Positions 11,765-23,649 of a stretch of DNA of 64,000 nt are shown in pieces. The translations under genes were made by a program, and so were the position numbers. Below the pieces are notes generated by a model, which saw only the letters and a list, made by a program, of their open reading frames with translations, was not told the DNA's origin and searched no databases. The DNA comes from Phaseolus vulgaris (lineage: Eukaryota; Streptophyta; Magnoliopsida; Fabales; Fabaceae), in contig NC_023753.2 in the NCBI RefSeq assembly GCF_000499845.2, positions 12,863,181-12,927,180 of the forward strand. Direction: 5' to 3'. Positions within the stretch are counted from its first letter, which is position 1. Each line of letters opens with the position of its first letter.

Positions 11765-12866
11765 TGATCTTGCCGGTTGACTAAGCGCAATAACGATGCC
11801 TCGTCACGGTCTTTCCTCACCAGCTTGAACACCACATGCGCTTCAAGTCCACGCTACAGATTGTCTCTCTGAGAACCTGAAAACACAGTATGGCGCCTCT
11901 GCGGCCGATGGCGCTCCGACGCTCAAGTCAGTAACAGGAACACCCAAAAACTGAGAGAAAACTAAGTGTTGTAGAACTGTACTCAAGTGCTTTCAACCAA
12001 AAAATCATGAGCCATAATGAACGTACCTCTACAAATTCTGTTACGTTTACCTTTTATACCTAGGTTTTTTCTCTCTCCAGACAGTTACGCTTTGGACGCG
12101 TGGCTCGCATCCAACCATGCACGTGTCATCATCTGGGCTAGGGTAACTGGAACGTCATTTCTATGTAGCATCCAACCCTACACGTGTCATCATCTGAGCT
12201 GGGGTAACTGGTAGTACCCACCCCTACACGTGTCATCATCTGGGCTGGGGTAACTTGAGCGTCATTTCTATGTAACATCCAATTGCGCGGCCAAGTCTCC
12301 TATTCAAGGTGTAACCTAGCACGTATCACGCTCTGGAACACTACCCGACAAGGCAAGTATCGGATGCAACAAAGTACACCGTCTTTGTGATATCACTTGT
12401 CGCAAGTGCCACCTTCCTCTCTGCCACGCCATGCATGTTCTAGTTGAGGAAACCTCGCCATCGACGAATGTCCACTCTGGGAATCCCGTCATCGATGAGC
12501 AAGCTGTTTCCTCCAACTCACTTAACCTTCACGCTTCATGCTGACGTAACAATCATCTTTACTGAACTTACACGCTTGAACTTACTCGCCTGAACCTCCA
12601 ACAACTTCAACTAAGTTTATTGGGAAACCCGGCGATGTGTTTTTTGTGGCGATTCCAGACCACCTGATATTCCATTATCTAACACGGCGATGACACTAAA
12701 ACCTGGCGACAACCGACTATGTACGCTGTAGAACGCCACCTCCACAAACGGCGACTATGCTCACTTCTGGACCATTCATCTTTCTCTTGTCCACGCGTCC
12801 CTCTAAGCACGCCCAACGTAGTCACTTACTATCCACGTCATCACACCCGATGATCTGATCGGTACA
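11765..12866 (-). repeat. element D 3' LTR (1102 bp)
   Basis: Left-hand copy of the D LTR. It is 46 bp longer than its partner because the motif CACGTGTCATCATCTG, with the following GGCTGGGGTAACT, occurs three times (about 12119-12255) here and only twice in the right LTR. The TATA region appears as the RC of CCTTTTATACC near 12050. Confidence 0.9.
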
Positions 12867-12880
12867 CACAAGCCCCCCAG
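12867..12880 (-). other. element D polypurine tract
   Basis: Reads CTGGGGGGCTTGTG on the minus strand, directly upstream of the 3' LTR; the equivalent of element B is GACTGGGGGGCTTG at 42807-42820. Confidence 0.8.
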
Positions 12881-13437
12881 TCTTAAGCTGTGACTTGTCC
12901 AGCGAAAAGACTAAGGAGTTGAATTTTCGGCGATCTACGTGGCCTCTTGCGCTGACGCTCATACTGTTTACTGATTTGACATTTCACCAACCCCTCCGAC
13001 CAAATGACACGTGGACTTATCAACGACTATTATTCATTGTCGTTTGTGCTTCTTGCAACGTTCGAAATTCTTAAAACCTTCGCGCCACTTCACTGTTTCA
13101 TTATCTTCACCTTAACTCTAAACTCCCGACACACCTTAGCGAACGCTTCGTCTCCCTCGATCATCATCTTGCTCAACACATCTCTAATCATCAAAAGGTA
13201 ACTTTTAATCTCTCCCACTGACATTTGCTGCATTTTAATCGGTTTGCATAATCCATTAACTGTCTGGAGCATATGTTGTGGGATGTTTTTGTTCTTTGCT
13301 TCGCTTTTTCCTGCGTTTAGGTTTTCTAGCTTTCTCTCTGCGAGCACCCTTGTTCGTTCTGTCTTCTTTTTTCAGTTGAGTCATTCTGTTTATGAACTCT
13401 TATCTCTTCCCTTTTCATCTTCTTTGCAGCTCTTCTG
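12881..13437. other. untranslated region between D antisense ORF and 3' LTR
   Basis: No ORF of note. By analogy with element B (42215-42806) this would hold the promoter and 5' leader of the antisense ORF. The block ACTTGTCCAGCGAAAAGACTA (12890-12910, one base longer than I quote elsewhere) is nearly identical in B at about 42775-42797, a conserved segment next to the polypurine tract. Confidence 0.5.
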
Positions 13438-14401
13438 ATGGCTCGCACCAAAATCACTCCAAACCCTCCTTCATCTTCTCAAAACCCTCCGCCGAAAACT
13501 CGTAGGGTCATCCCTTCTTCTCGCAATCCATCAAGGGATCCTAGTATCCCTTTGAGGCAGGCCGAGAGACCCGCACCTTCTCGACCCAACCAACCGCAAC
13601 CAACCCCACCTCAAACCAGCGTGGCTGTGAGACCTCTTCCTGACTACAAACAACTGTAGCCCTGGGCCACTTCAGCTTTTCTAGGTGAAACTTCTTCCAT
13701 CAACACCGACATCGACGTCCTTCGCCTCAAGAAAGGTGATAAAGCTCACCTTTCCTTTAGCAAAGAGCATGATGACAAGGTGACCGTTCACCCTTGTCCC
13801 CCTGGGGAGCCCATCTGCACCGACGACTAGGGGAACAATGGCGAACCCTTCTGTTTCATCTATGCCACCATGTTCAAGAAGGTCAAGCTCTGCTTCCCCC
13901 TCACTCGCTTCGAGAGGGAGCTCTTGACCGAGCTCGACATGGCCCCCGCCCAGCTACACCCCAACAGCTGGGCATTCGTCAGGGCATATCAGATCATTTG
14001 CGCGCACTTGGGACACCCAGCCTCCGTGGACGTGTTCCTCTTCTTATTCGAGGCCAAGAACCCAGGTGATCGTCTATGGGCCAGCCTCAACGGGGTTGCG
14101 GGGAGGTCCACCCTCTCCATCTTCCAGCAATCCTACAAAGACTGGAAAGGCAAGTTTGTACGTGTTTGCTGCAACAACCAAGACCCCACCCTCCTCGACG
14201 GATTCCCCTTGTACTGGGTGAACAAGGGAAAGAAGGAGTCTAAAGACAACTTCAGGAGGGCGAGAGGTCCAGAAAAGATGGGGGAGCTCGATAAGGATCT
14301 ATGCAACTTCTGGAAAGGAGTTGCCTCCTCCAACATAACCATGGCCACCTCCTCCATCATCGCCTATGAATTCCATGAAAGTCAACTGGACTTTCATATA
14401 G

Positions 14402-14602
14402 GTTTGTCTTCCCCTCATCTCCGAGTTTTCCTTTCCCTGAGTTCGCATCACCCTATCTTTCATATTGATGTTGCTTGTGTCATTCTGATTTGCATGTAGT
14501 CTTGACTAGTTAGTCCATGCATTAGCTCACACTGCTTATTTTTTTTTGTGTCATCAACTGCTTGAATTGGACTGGTTTGTGATCATTGGTTTCTTTATGC
14601 AG
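14402..14602 (+). other. intron of the D antisense ORF
   Basis: Donor CATATAG/GTTTGTC and acceptor TTTATGCAG/ATACAATG. Splicing joins HI-D-TMLGK. The B copy has matching sites (CACATAG/GTTAGC and CTATGCAG/ATCTC, 41084-41271) giving HI-D-LMLGK, so both exon ends are preserved while intron sequence and length (201 against 188 bp) differ. That contrast is the main support for a real intron. Confidence 0.75.
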
Positions 14603-15657
14603 ATACAATGTTAGGGAAATAAAAGATGGCTAGGCTGCGCTCAATTGCCAAACTTCATAATCTGGCAGCGGGCTCCCAAACCATTCCCAACTCGTTCGCG
14701 GAAGCCGCTTCCGCCCAAGGCAAATCTCCACAGATTGGCCCATCCACTGCCGTCACTCTTCCTGCCCCTGAGCGAAAGAAGCTGCCACCAAAAAGGGCTA
14801 AGAGGAAGGCCCCCAGGGGGGGTGTCGGACGAGGAGGAAGATGAAAGCACCGAAGACGGGCTGGTCTGTAAGAGAAAAAGGGCGACTGTAGCTGAGCCAC
14901 CAGCAGCTGAAGGCACCACCCCCGACTACGCCGAGAACCCCCCAGCGCCTCCACACCCTTCGAGTCTGCTTGGGATGTTCTCCCTTCAAACGCCTCAGTT
15001 ATTGGAGCTACACAAGAATAGCTTGCGGATACGCAAGCTTCCCCTCAACCTGCAGCAGAGCTACCTGCCTCACCACCACGCCACGAGATTCCCCTCGCCA
15101 TCCAATCTTGTGAGGGTGGTGGCGAGAATCAACCTTCACCACCTCCTCCAACTCTAGCTCTTCCAGCCCCTCTTGAGGAAGCTCTGAAGTCCTTCACAGG
15201 GCACCTAAATGCCATGGTTGTCGAGAACCTTCCTCAAGTTGTTGGTGAAGCTCTGAAGGATTCCCTGAGCAAGTTCAAAATCGACAACCGCATTCATCAG
15301 GAAGAGGCGAGCACCACGAGAGCCGAAGCTGATAAACTCAAATGTGACATGCTGATACAAGGGCTAGAGTTCTCACGGGTGGAAAATGCTCTCAATGATG
15401 AGCTTCGAAGTTTACGCAAGGATAAAGCTGAATTGCGCCAGAAACTGCATGCCAAACTTCAAGACACTGTTGAGTTAGAGAGTAAGCTCGTTCCTATGAG
15501 GGCCAAAATAGCTGAGTTGGAGGAAGCCCAAAAAGCTGGCGAGGCCAAGATGGCTAAACTGGAGAAGAGATCGACCGAGAGAGAAACCCTTATGGGACAA
15601 GTCGAAGCAGATCGGGACAAGAAATCCAAAGAACTGAGCGAAACTACCGCAGAGCTT

Positions 15658-15783
15658 GCCCAAGTGCGCGAGGAGAACCGTGGGTTCAAGAAGAAGATCG
15701 ACGAGCTTGAACTAGAGGCTGCCCAGGTTCGTGAGGAGAACAGTGGGTTCAAGAAGAAGATCGACGAGCTTGAACTTGAGGCT
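15658..15783 (+). repeat. 63-bp tandem duplication in coiled coil of D aORF
   Basis: Two in-frame copies of a 63-bp unit (15658-15720, 15721-15783) encoding AQVREENxGFKKKIDELELE, differing at a few bases. It lengthens the coiled coil by 21 residues, that is three heptads. The B copy shows a different local repeat (REENKKVAEDLAQTR-type), so this region is length-variable. Confidence 0.85.
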
Positions 15784-15912
15784 GCCCAGGTTCTTACCTC
15801 AGGCTTTGGGGCTGCTTTGGAGCAGTTTGCTTGTGAATTCCCTGATCTCGACCTCTCCAAGTTCTCCGTGTACAATGAAGTGGTGGATGGCAAGATCATG
15901 CCTTCAACTTAA

Positions 15913-16011
15913 CTGCTCCCATTTGCCACTTCAATTTTATCATCTTGAAAACTCTTGTATTTAAGTTTTGATTTATCTGTAATAACTTTCATTCCGTTCA
16001 AACTGCTTTGA

Positions 16012-16046
<35 letters not shown>

Positions 16047-17421
16047 GGTTCTAACTTTATCTGTTGTGCGATCATCTGATGTAACTGGCTAGTTTTTACT
16101 CAACCCAATTAACTTAGCACAAACTGATGCTTAATTCTCTGGAAATCAACTTAACTTGAACAAACTGTTAGTCTATAGCAATAACGTTTAACACGAAATC
16201 ACTTACTGGGCAGTAGGCGTAGGTCAATCTTAGTATCTAAAATATCGCTTGCCTGATCCGCCAAGTGACATGTGTACTTCTATGTCATCGCCTAAAACTT
16301 CGCTGATCTAGTTCTTGCCGCGTAATCTTCTTACTATCTCAATCTCAAAGCCATAGTCTTTTGGCGATGTCATTTTCCTTTTAACTGGAAAGCGTTCTCT
16401 GCAGAGCTACCTTATAACTTTTTATGACTTCATCTTTGCTCAACTGGGAGGAGTGATGCCTTTCGGATCTCCCTCTACCTTCCCTGAGTTTTTAACCTGA
16501 GATAACTTGATCATTGTCCCCTCAACTGGGGGTAGAGCCGCCTTTCGGATCCTTCCCTACCTCCCTGAGATTTAGAACAATGACCTAGATGGTGAGGTGT
16601 CTTCTGCGAACCTTCCCCAGCCATCCTTTAACTTCTTCCACCCTTCACACCGTACCCGAACTCGTTCAAGACGAGAAGGATTTTATCTATCTTCAAAACG
16701 CCCGCAAGCGTGGAAGTTTTAACTGGTCTTACTAGGTCAATATTGATGTTTCACTTAAGGGAAAAGGCGTTTTCCATCAACCTTCCTTCCCCATACTTAA
16801 GATCATTAACACCCGTGGCCTTTCAGTTTTATCTTGCCTGAACTCACTCGAGGGTGAGAAGGACTTTTCCTGGTGCCTCAACTTGCCCATGGGTTACATC
16901 TCCTCCTCCCCTGGATGCACTGAGGACTTTCAACTTGCCTCAATTTGCTTATGCCAAGAGGTCTTGCAATCTATTCTGGCCTGCGCCCGCTCAAGGCGAG
17001 GAGATCCTTTTAATCTCTTCTTGCCTACACTCGCTTACGGCGAGGAGGTCTTTTTACCTTGTTCTGATGCCTCCGATTGCACGAGGGCGACGAGGACTTA
17101 AAACTTTACACTAGTGCCTCCGATCGCCAGATGAAGATGAGGACATAAAAACTTTATACTTTAAAACTTTGTACTGAATGCACGCGATCTGAGTTTACCG
17201 TTGCCTTAAATCACGCAAGGGCGACAAGGTCTCTTTTCCGAAAACTTAAAAACGATAAGCATGCAAACTTAATGAACTTGGAAACTTTGATAAACTTTGA
17301 AACCCTCTTTGTTGGGTGGCCTCGTTAAAAACCCTCCTTAGGGAAAAAGAGTGCCCCCTTGAAAAATTGTTTTAACTGAAACTGCTTTAAACTGTTCAAG
17401 TTAACCGCTACTTACAATGCT
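15913..17421. other. element D long non-coding region between integrase and aORF
   Basis: Contains a (TA)n microsatellite (about 16019-16046) and degenerate repeats with GCGAGGAG/CTCGCC-type words (about 16840-17100) that correspond, reversed, to the 37-bp array of element B. The block with CCCTCCTTAGGGAAAAAGAG and TGCCCCCTTG (about 17330-17362) is conserved just past the integrase in both Tat elements (B: 38441-38475). No ORF supported. Confidence 0.6.
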
Positions 17422-17889
17422 TTAATTGTAATAAAACTTGAGATGGGTGGCGTTCCAAGTACGAGGAATCGCCCCTCCTTCCAGCGTCTCCAAGTGGTAG
17501 GCGCCGTTTCCGAGTGCTTCGGTTATTCTAAATGGTCCTGTCCACTTGGGCGACAATTTGTTCTCCATCTCATACTGGTGGGCATTCCTCATCACCAGGT
17601 CACCATCTCTGAATTGCGTTGGTTTTATTCTAGAGTTGTACTTGCGTTCAACTCTTCTCTTCACCGCCTCCGCCTTCACCCGTGCTTCCTCCCTGACTTC
17701 ATGCAGCAAATCCAAGTTCATTCTCCTTTCTTCATTCGAGTCTTCCGCCACGAAGTTTTGGAATCTCGGCGAGCTTTCCTGGATTTCAACTGGAATCATC
17801 GCATCACACCCATACACCAAACTAAACGGGGTTTCATGGGTTCCCGATTGCTCAGTGGTATGATATGCCCACACTATACGGGGAACTTC
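17422..17889 (-). pseudogene. element D integrase, C-terminal part (separated by element C)
   Basis: Minus-strand frame starting at the C insertion: PRIVWAYHTTEQSGTHETPF, VYGCDAMIPVEI, and the end MENKLSPKWTGPFRITEALG ... IPRTWNATHLKFYYN. Collinear with B at 37912-38381. It continues the integrase core at 44030 upward; the split falls in the ..SWAEEV/PRIVWAY stretch and is marked by the TSD ACTTC. The first residues encoded at 17890-17910 are LTR of C read backwards, not integrase. Confidence 0.9.
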
Positions 17890-18581
17890 TGATGGAGGAG
17901 GGCCAAGCACATCTCACCATGGAAGCCAAGACCCAAAGCTAGACCGTGATGAGCGTCTAGACTCAAGGAAGGAGCGTCTAGGACGTGATGAGGGAGGGCT
18001 ACACATGGAGCGTCTAGGAGGAGACCTAGACCGTCTAGGCCCTATTACAAGGTCAATGGCTAAGCACATTCACGCCCAATTGGATGAAGCCACGGATGGA
18101 AGAGAGAAAGCCTTGTACATGTTACATGGAGGCCCATTAGGGGTGCTTAGTAATTAGAGTAGTGTTAGAAAGCATAAATGAGTGAATATTCTAGAAGCTC
18201 ATTTTGCTTGGCCGGTCATGAGCACATGTGCCATGTGCCTTGTCATCTTGCATTTCATTTTGCTCTCATTTCATTTGACTTAGCTTAGCTTTCACGGTCA
18301 TATAGCCTATAAAAGGGAAGGCCATCTCATGTATTTTCCAAGATTATTGATAGTAAAGTTATGCTGCCAACTTTGTGCCAAGTTTTGCTTCTACCTAGTT
18401 TCTAGGCTCTAATCTTCACATCCTTCACCTCTCATTGGGCTGGCCGAACCTCCCAACTTCCATACACACCATGCACCTTCAAGATCACCATAGCTCTTAG
18501 GAGGATCTTGCTCATACACATCCATGGCTTCCTCACCATCTTTCACATGATTCTAAGAAGAACTTCATGAATTTGCCATCA
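17890..18581 (+). repeat. element C 5' LTR (692 bp)
   Basis: TG..CA ends; TATA box TATAAAA at 18309-18315; a polyadenylation-type region follows. Contains the tandem-like phrases GATGAGCGTCTAGACTC and ACATGGAGCGTCTAGGAG that in the 3' copy are translated as the polyprotein tail. Confidence 0.93.
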
Positions 18582-18583
18582 TT

Positions 18584-18600
18584 TGGTATCATGAGCATAG
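18584..18600 (+). other. element C primer binding site (tRNA-Met type)
   Basis: TGGTATCATGAGCATAG, two bases after the LTR end. It resembles the initiator-tRNA-Met PBS TGGTATCAGAGC with a two-base insertion (AT) after TGGTATC. Confidence 0.7.
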
Positions 18601-20526
18601 GTTCTTCAAAGATGAGTTGTTCTTGGTCTTTTCCTTTTTAGTTCTTCTTTATTTCATGTTGTTTATCTTATTCCCATAATTGTCTTGCTTTTTTTTACAT
18701 TTTAATTTGTTTTGGTGTGCTATTTGGAAGATCCAACCGATGCACTTTGTTCAATTGATCTTGAACAATTCTTGTGCAAATTGTGATAGGATTCCATACA
18801 CCTTTGAGTTGCTGTTTTATTTTAGGTTTTTGAGTCTTTATTGCACTTTTAATTTGGTTCATATTATGCTCTTTGAGTCTTTAATTTCTAAATCCATATA
18901 TGTTTTGTAAAGTTATGTTCATCCACAATGTCATCAATTCATAGTAGTCCTTTGATTGGCTTGATTGTTTCTTGATTTTGGGTATATACTTTTGCTTTGA
19001 ATCTGCTATTCATTTAATCTTTTGGTGCCTTTTTAATTTTAGTTTGAGTTCCTATTTGTGTTTAGATCTTACACAAATTCCTTTTCTCAATTCCATTGTG
19101 TTTAAATTTTGGTATCTTACTGTTTTTTCCAGTTTTTTCCAGAATCCCCTGTTTCACATTCTCTGTGCTGGCTGTTTTGTTCCAGAAAAATATTTTCACT
19201 CATAGGAAAATTTTGATTCTCTGGAATATGCAAGATTAGAGTGTTACCGAAAAGACAAAAAAAGAATTAGTTCAAAAGAGTCAACAGAAAAAAAATGATA
19301 AATATTTTAAAATCAGTGTGCAAATCTGAGGCGCTACAGCTGGTGTAACTGAACACTGAAATTGAAAAATTTATTAAAAAAAAATGGTTCATGTGTTTTG
19401 AGTGATTCCAACGCCATATTTTAGCTAAGATCTTGAATATCTTGCATATCAAATTTCAGAATCAAATCTAAAAAGCACAGCTCAGCATAAATTGGGGAAA
19501 AACACGTTTCTGGCCCACAACAATTTTCCAGTGGTGCTGTTTTTTTATTTTGTAATCTAATTCTAGTGCTATTCTTAGGATTCTTTTGTTTGCCTACCTT
19601 TATTTGAGTACCTTTTAATTGCTTGCTTAATATTTCTTGGACCTCTTTCTAGTTGTCATAATCTAACTCCTTTTGGTGGTACTGTTTTATTCTATTAAAT
19701 TGTTTCTTGCTTTTGTTCTTTGACCTCTAATTTGGTGCTGGAATTTATTCTCCTTTGGTGCTTAATGGAATGGAAACTTGACTTGGGTAGGGTTTAGTCT
19801 TTTGATAGGTGCTGGAATTCAAGAATTATGACCTTCATTCTAAGGGGAAACAAAGACAAGGCAGAATCAAACACTTTCCCAAAACACCACAAACACTTGG
19901 AAGGCCCAACAAGCAAAGACAACCAAAGAAGTGCCAATAGCAAAAAGAGGATCAACAAAGGGAGTTTTCTTAATTTCTTTGCAACTTAGTTTGTGTTAAT
20001 TACTTCTTAATTACGTACTTAGACGGTGAGTGTGTCTTCAAGGGCTCAAAGTGTCTAAGAAGCCTCACCTAGGGCCGACTAGTGTAGAGTTTTAATTAGA
20101 AAACTGTTATTTGTTTTAATTACTTAACTTGCTTCTTTAGTTACGCTTTGCATGTGTGTTTGGTTTGTTTAAGCTTGTTGAACCGTCTAGCTTTCTTAAT
20201 TAGTAGCTAACATTGTTTTCTTGCATTGAAAAAAAATTGATTTCTCAACTTAATTGTGTTCTAAGTAGTTTGCTAAGAGAAAGTTTTGTGTGAAGACATT
20301 GAGGGATAGTTTTTGGCTAAGGCAAAGGCTTGGTACTTAAGTAGTCCTTTGTGACTCACCTCCCTTACCTGGAAAACTACCTTCTTTGACTTTCCTAAAT
20401 TTCCTCAAGGTAAAACACTTATATACACAAAAACTTTAGCCATGTCTTCTCCCCCTCACTCTCCAAAGTCTATTGTAAGTGAAGTAAAATCTATAAAAAT
20501 CTCTTTTAAAAGAAGTTTCACAAGTT
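18601..20526 (+). other. element C leader, non-coding
   Basis: About 1.9 kb of T-rich sequence between PBS and gag, with no ORF above ~80 codons that looks real. Long leaders are normal for this kind of element. Nothing else seen. Confidence 0.6.
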
Positions 20527-22095
20527 GTGCAAATGATTTCTTTTAGACAATTGGAGAATGAGACAAAAATTAATGAATTGGCTAAAGCCCAAGAAGAGAA
20601 ATCCCAAAAATCACAAAAATCAAAGAAAACTCATACTCATGCATCTAGGAGTAATGAGTCTCTAGGGGAGGGAAGCCTTAGAATTAATGACTATTACCAA
20701 CCACCCCCTAGAAGGAATAGGCAAAGGGAGCAAGAGGGGCCAAGGGAAACTAGAGTAGACCTACCTCACTTCCATGGTAAGGAGAATGTAGAAACCTACC
20801 TAGATTGGGAGATGAAAGTAGAACAACTCTTTGCTTGCCATAGGGTGAGTGAAGAACGTAAGGTACCCCTAGCCACCCTTAGCTTCCAAGGGAACGCCAT
20901 GTATTGGTGGACCTCTCTCGAAAGAGAAAGGCGTCTTCATAGGGAACCTCCCATTACATATTGGAATGACCTTAGGGGAGCCCTAAGACGCCGCCACATA
21001 CCTTCCTACTACCATAGGGAGTTGATGGACAAGCTCCAAAGACTCCAACAAAAGAACATGAGTGTGGAAGAGTATAGGCAAAAAATGGAGCTCTACATGA
21101 TGAGAGCATCCATTAGAGAAGAGGAGGATACCACAATAGCTAGGTTCCTTAGTGGCCTATCACTTGAGATAAGAGATAGGGTAGAGCTCTTACCTTACCA
21201 AGACTTGAATGACTTGGTTCAACTTTGCATTAAAGTTGAGCAACAAATCTTACGCAAAACGTCAAGTCAAAAGGTGAGCCCTTACTCTAACTTTTATCCC
21301 AAGAAGGAGTTTAGAAGGGAGGGTAGTACATCAAAAGAAAAACCAAAAGAACCTACCAAACCTTTCACCAAAGAAACCTCCACCCCACCCATCCAAGCTA
21401 GAGATGTTAAGTGTTTCAAGTGCTATGGTAGAGGGCATGTGCAAGCACAATGTCCAAACCAAAGGACTTTGTTTCTTAAGGGTGTAGATGAATACACTAG
21501 TGGCGAGGATGAGCCTAGTGAGAGAGAGGAAGGGGGAGAGGATGAGAGGGTAGCTCCACTAGAGGGAGAATTGCTTATGATTAGGAGAACCCTCAACAAT
21601 CACCCTAGCACATCCATTGAAACACAAAGAGAGAACATATTTCATACAAGATGCAATGTTTTAGAAAACATATGTTCCCTCATTGTGGATAGTGGATCTA
21701 GTTGTAATTGTTGTAGTGTTAGGATGGTGGAAAAGCTTAAGCTACAAGTAGTTCCTCACCCAAAACCTTACAAACTTCAATGGCTTAATGAAAATGGGGA
21801 ACTACATGTAGACAAGCAAGTGGAAATCAAGTTTTCCATAGGGAACTACAAAGACAAAGTTTTATGTGATGTAGTACCTATGGAAGCTTGTCATATCTTA
21901 TTAGGGAGACCATGGCAATTTGATAAGAAAACCTTGCATGATGGTCTCACTAACGAGATTTCCTTCACCCACAAGTATAAAAAGTTTGTACTTAGTCCTT
22001 TACCACATTCTCAAGTGGTGAAAGACCAAATAGAAATGAAGCATAAGAAGGATGAGGAAAAAAAAAAAAGCGCTAGAAAAAGAGAAAATCCTTAG
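20527..22095 (+). pseudogene. element C gag-protease
   Basis: 522 codons open. An N-terminal charged coiled region; the retrotransposon gag domain (PHFHGKENVETYLDWEMKVE about residues 78-97; FQGNAMYWWTSL; YRQKMELYMMRASIREEEDT); a CCHC zinc knuckle CFKCYGRGHVQAQC (about residues 298-311); and a retropepsin with active-site DSGSS (about residue 389) and ILLGRPWQFD. The real start may be the ATG at 20533. The frame is lost in a 12-A homopolymer (about 22057-22068), after which the gag-pol linker continues in another frame with one TGA (22217-22219) before the RT. Otherwise well preserved, as expected of a young element. Confidence 0.9.
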
Positions 22096-22252
22096 GGATA
22101 GGAAGGCGTGGGAGAAGAGTGTTCCTTCCCACAAGGTTGATCAACAAGAAAAGCCTCTTGAAAACGTTTTTGAAAATTTGCTTCTTGTTGAACAACCAAG
22201 CCTTATCTTTTGTAAATGAGCACTTACATGCACTGCCACAAGTAGTGAACTT

Positions 22253-22862
22253 ATGAATTTACCTCCTCAAATAGAAAACCTTTTAAGTGAATTTGAAGAA
22301 CTATTCTCTAATGAGGGTCCCATTGGGCTCCCTCCCCTTAGAGGTATAGAACATCAAATTGACTTCATTCCGGGGGCAAGCCTACCAAATAGGCCTGCTT
22401 ATAGAACAAACCCCGAGGAAACAAAGGAGATAGAATCACAAGTTCAAGACTTGTTGGAGAAGGGTTGGGTTCAAAAGAGCCTAAGCCCTTGTGCTGTACC
22501 TGTCTTGTTGGTGCCCAAAAAGGATGGAAAATGGCGCATGTGTTGTGATTGTCAAGCAATCAACAACATCACCATCAAGTATAGGCATCCAATCCCAAGG
22601 CTTGATGATATGCTTGATGAATTACATGGGTCAACTCTATTCTCCAAAATTGACCTTAAAAGTGGATATCACCAAATTCGAATCAAGGAGGGTGATGAGT
22701 GGAAAACCGCTTTTAAGACCAAATTTGGATTATATGAGTGGTTGGTAATGCCCTTTGGGCTTACTAATGCCCCAAGTACATTCATGAGGCTTATGAATCA
22801 CACCTTGAGAGATTGTATAGGTAAATATGTAGTAGTTTATTTTGATGATATCCTAGTGTATA
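22253..22862 (+). pseudogene. element C reverse transcriptase, first part (interrupted by CACTA)
   Basis: Begins with the gag-pol linker ([17 protein letters not shown]) and [18 protein letters not shown], then RT motifs: [67 protein letters not shown] and the catalytic YFDDILVY. The CACTA element enters right after the YFDD box; the frame resumes at 29160 with SKTLEDHLSHLR, so removing the transposon and one copy of its ATA TSD restores the RT in frame. Confidence 0.93.
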
Positions 22863-22868
22863 CACTAC

Positions 22869-22945
22869 AAAAAAAAGTGTATATTGTGGCGGTTTTTTCC
22901 GTATAAAGTGGCGTTTATAACCGCCATAATATACACTTTTGACGG
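22869..22945. repeat. subterminal hairpin of the CACTA element
   Basis: AGTGTATATTGTGGCGGTT at the start and AACCGCCATAATATACACT about 35 bases later are near-perfect inverted repeats just inside the left TIR. Clusters of such GGCGGTT words are typical binding-site arrays of CACTA ends. Confidence 0.75.
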
Positions 22946-23060
22946 TTTCCCAAACCGCCATAGAACTGGCCGCCACAAAGTTTAATGTGACGGTTTTATG
23001 TTACCCGCCGCAACACCCGCCACTTTAAACATAGTGTAAATAGTGGCGGTTTTCATATGT

Positions 23061-23649
23061 AAGGAGTGTCAGTTATAACTGTCGCAATTTACAATGATTG
23101 AAGAAAATTCTAACACCATAATATACGTAAGTAGTGGCGTTTTTAACTGACGTAATTTTAATACTGAATAAATAAAATTTAACCCCTTTTTGTAATCTGT
23201 TTTATACAATTATAAATTAACCACCACTTTTTTATATTCTATTTTATACAATTATAAAATTTAACCACCACTTTTCATAATTAAATAAAATAATGTATAA
23301 AGTTATAACCATCCATTCATTTCATTGAAAATTAAAGCACACATAATAATGTTCAAAAGTTTATATGTAATTGAAAATTAAAACACATAAAAAGTTCATA
23401 CATCCCTAATCAAATTCAAAATTACAACACATAATTGTTCAAAAGTTCATATATCCCTAATCAAGTTTAAAATTAAAACACACATCCCTAATTAGTTTTG
23501 CTTCCGGCACTTGATCCTATTACTTGATTAGGTGATGGAGCACCACTTCCATAATCTGATGCCTGAAATAAATAATTTGAAGTTAATGAATTTGTATGTT
23601 TATAATTATAAAATAAAAGACACTAATAAATATTTAAATATATTAATAC
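23061..23649. other. CACTA subterminal to 3' untranslated region
   Basis: AT-rich with an internal direct repeat around TATACAATTATAAA (about 23200 and 23246) and several copies of AAGTTCATA-like phrases (about 23357-23450). By position it would include the 3' UTR of the minus-strand Ptta-like transcript. No ORF supported. Confidence 0.4.

Larger units (their letters stand above)
13438..15912 (+). pseudogene. antisense ORF (aORF) of element D, PF04195-like, spliced, degraded
   Basis: Runs opposite to gag-pol of D. Exon 1 (13438-14401) starts MARTKITPNPPSSSQNPP, a proline-rich head, then the 'putative gypsy type transposon' domain (FPLTRFERELLTELD, NSWAFVRAYQ, DVFLFLFEAKNPGDRLW, FQQSYKDWKGKF). 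A 201-bp intron (14402-14602, GT..AG) follows; exon 2 has an acidic/basic linker and a long coiled coil (15214-15800), ending EFPDLDLSKFSVYNEVVDG. Role unknown; such extra ORFs are known in the Tat lineage. Broken by stops at 13657-13659, 13828-13830 and 14619-14621 and frameshifts near 14820 and 15150. The coiled coil has a 63-bp tandem duplication (15658-15720 and 15721-15783). The same ORF occurs in B (39641-42214). Confidence 0.8.

Noticed and set aside
12316..12516. Open frames inside the D LTRs (also 49375-49683)
   Set aside because: They lie wholly in LTR sequence, differ between the two LTR copies and show no protein similarity.
14641..14954. Minus-strand open frames opposite the D aORF (and others opposite gag-pol)
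   Set aside because: Shadow frames of GC-rich coding sequence without family similarity.
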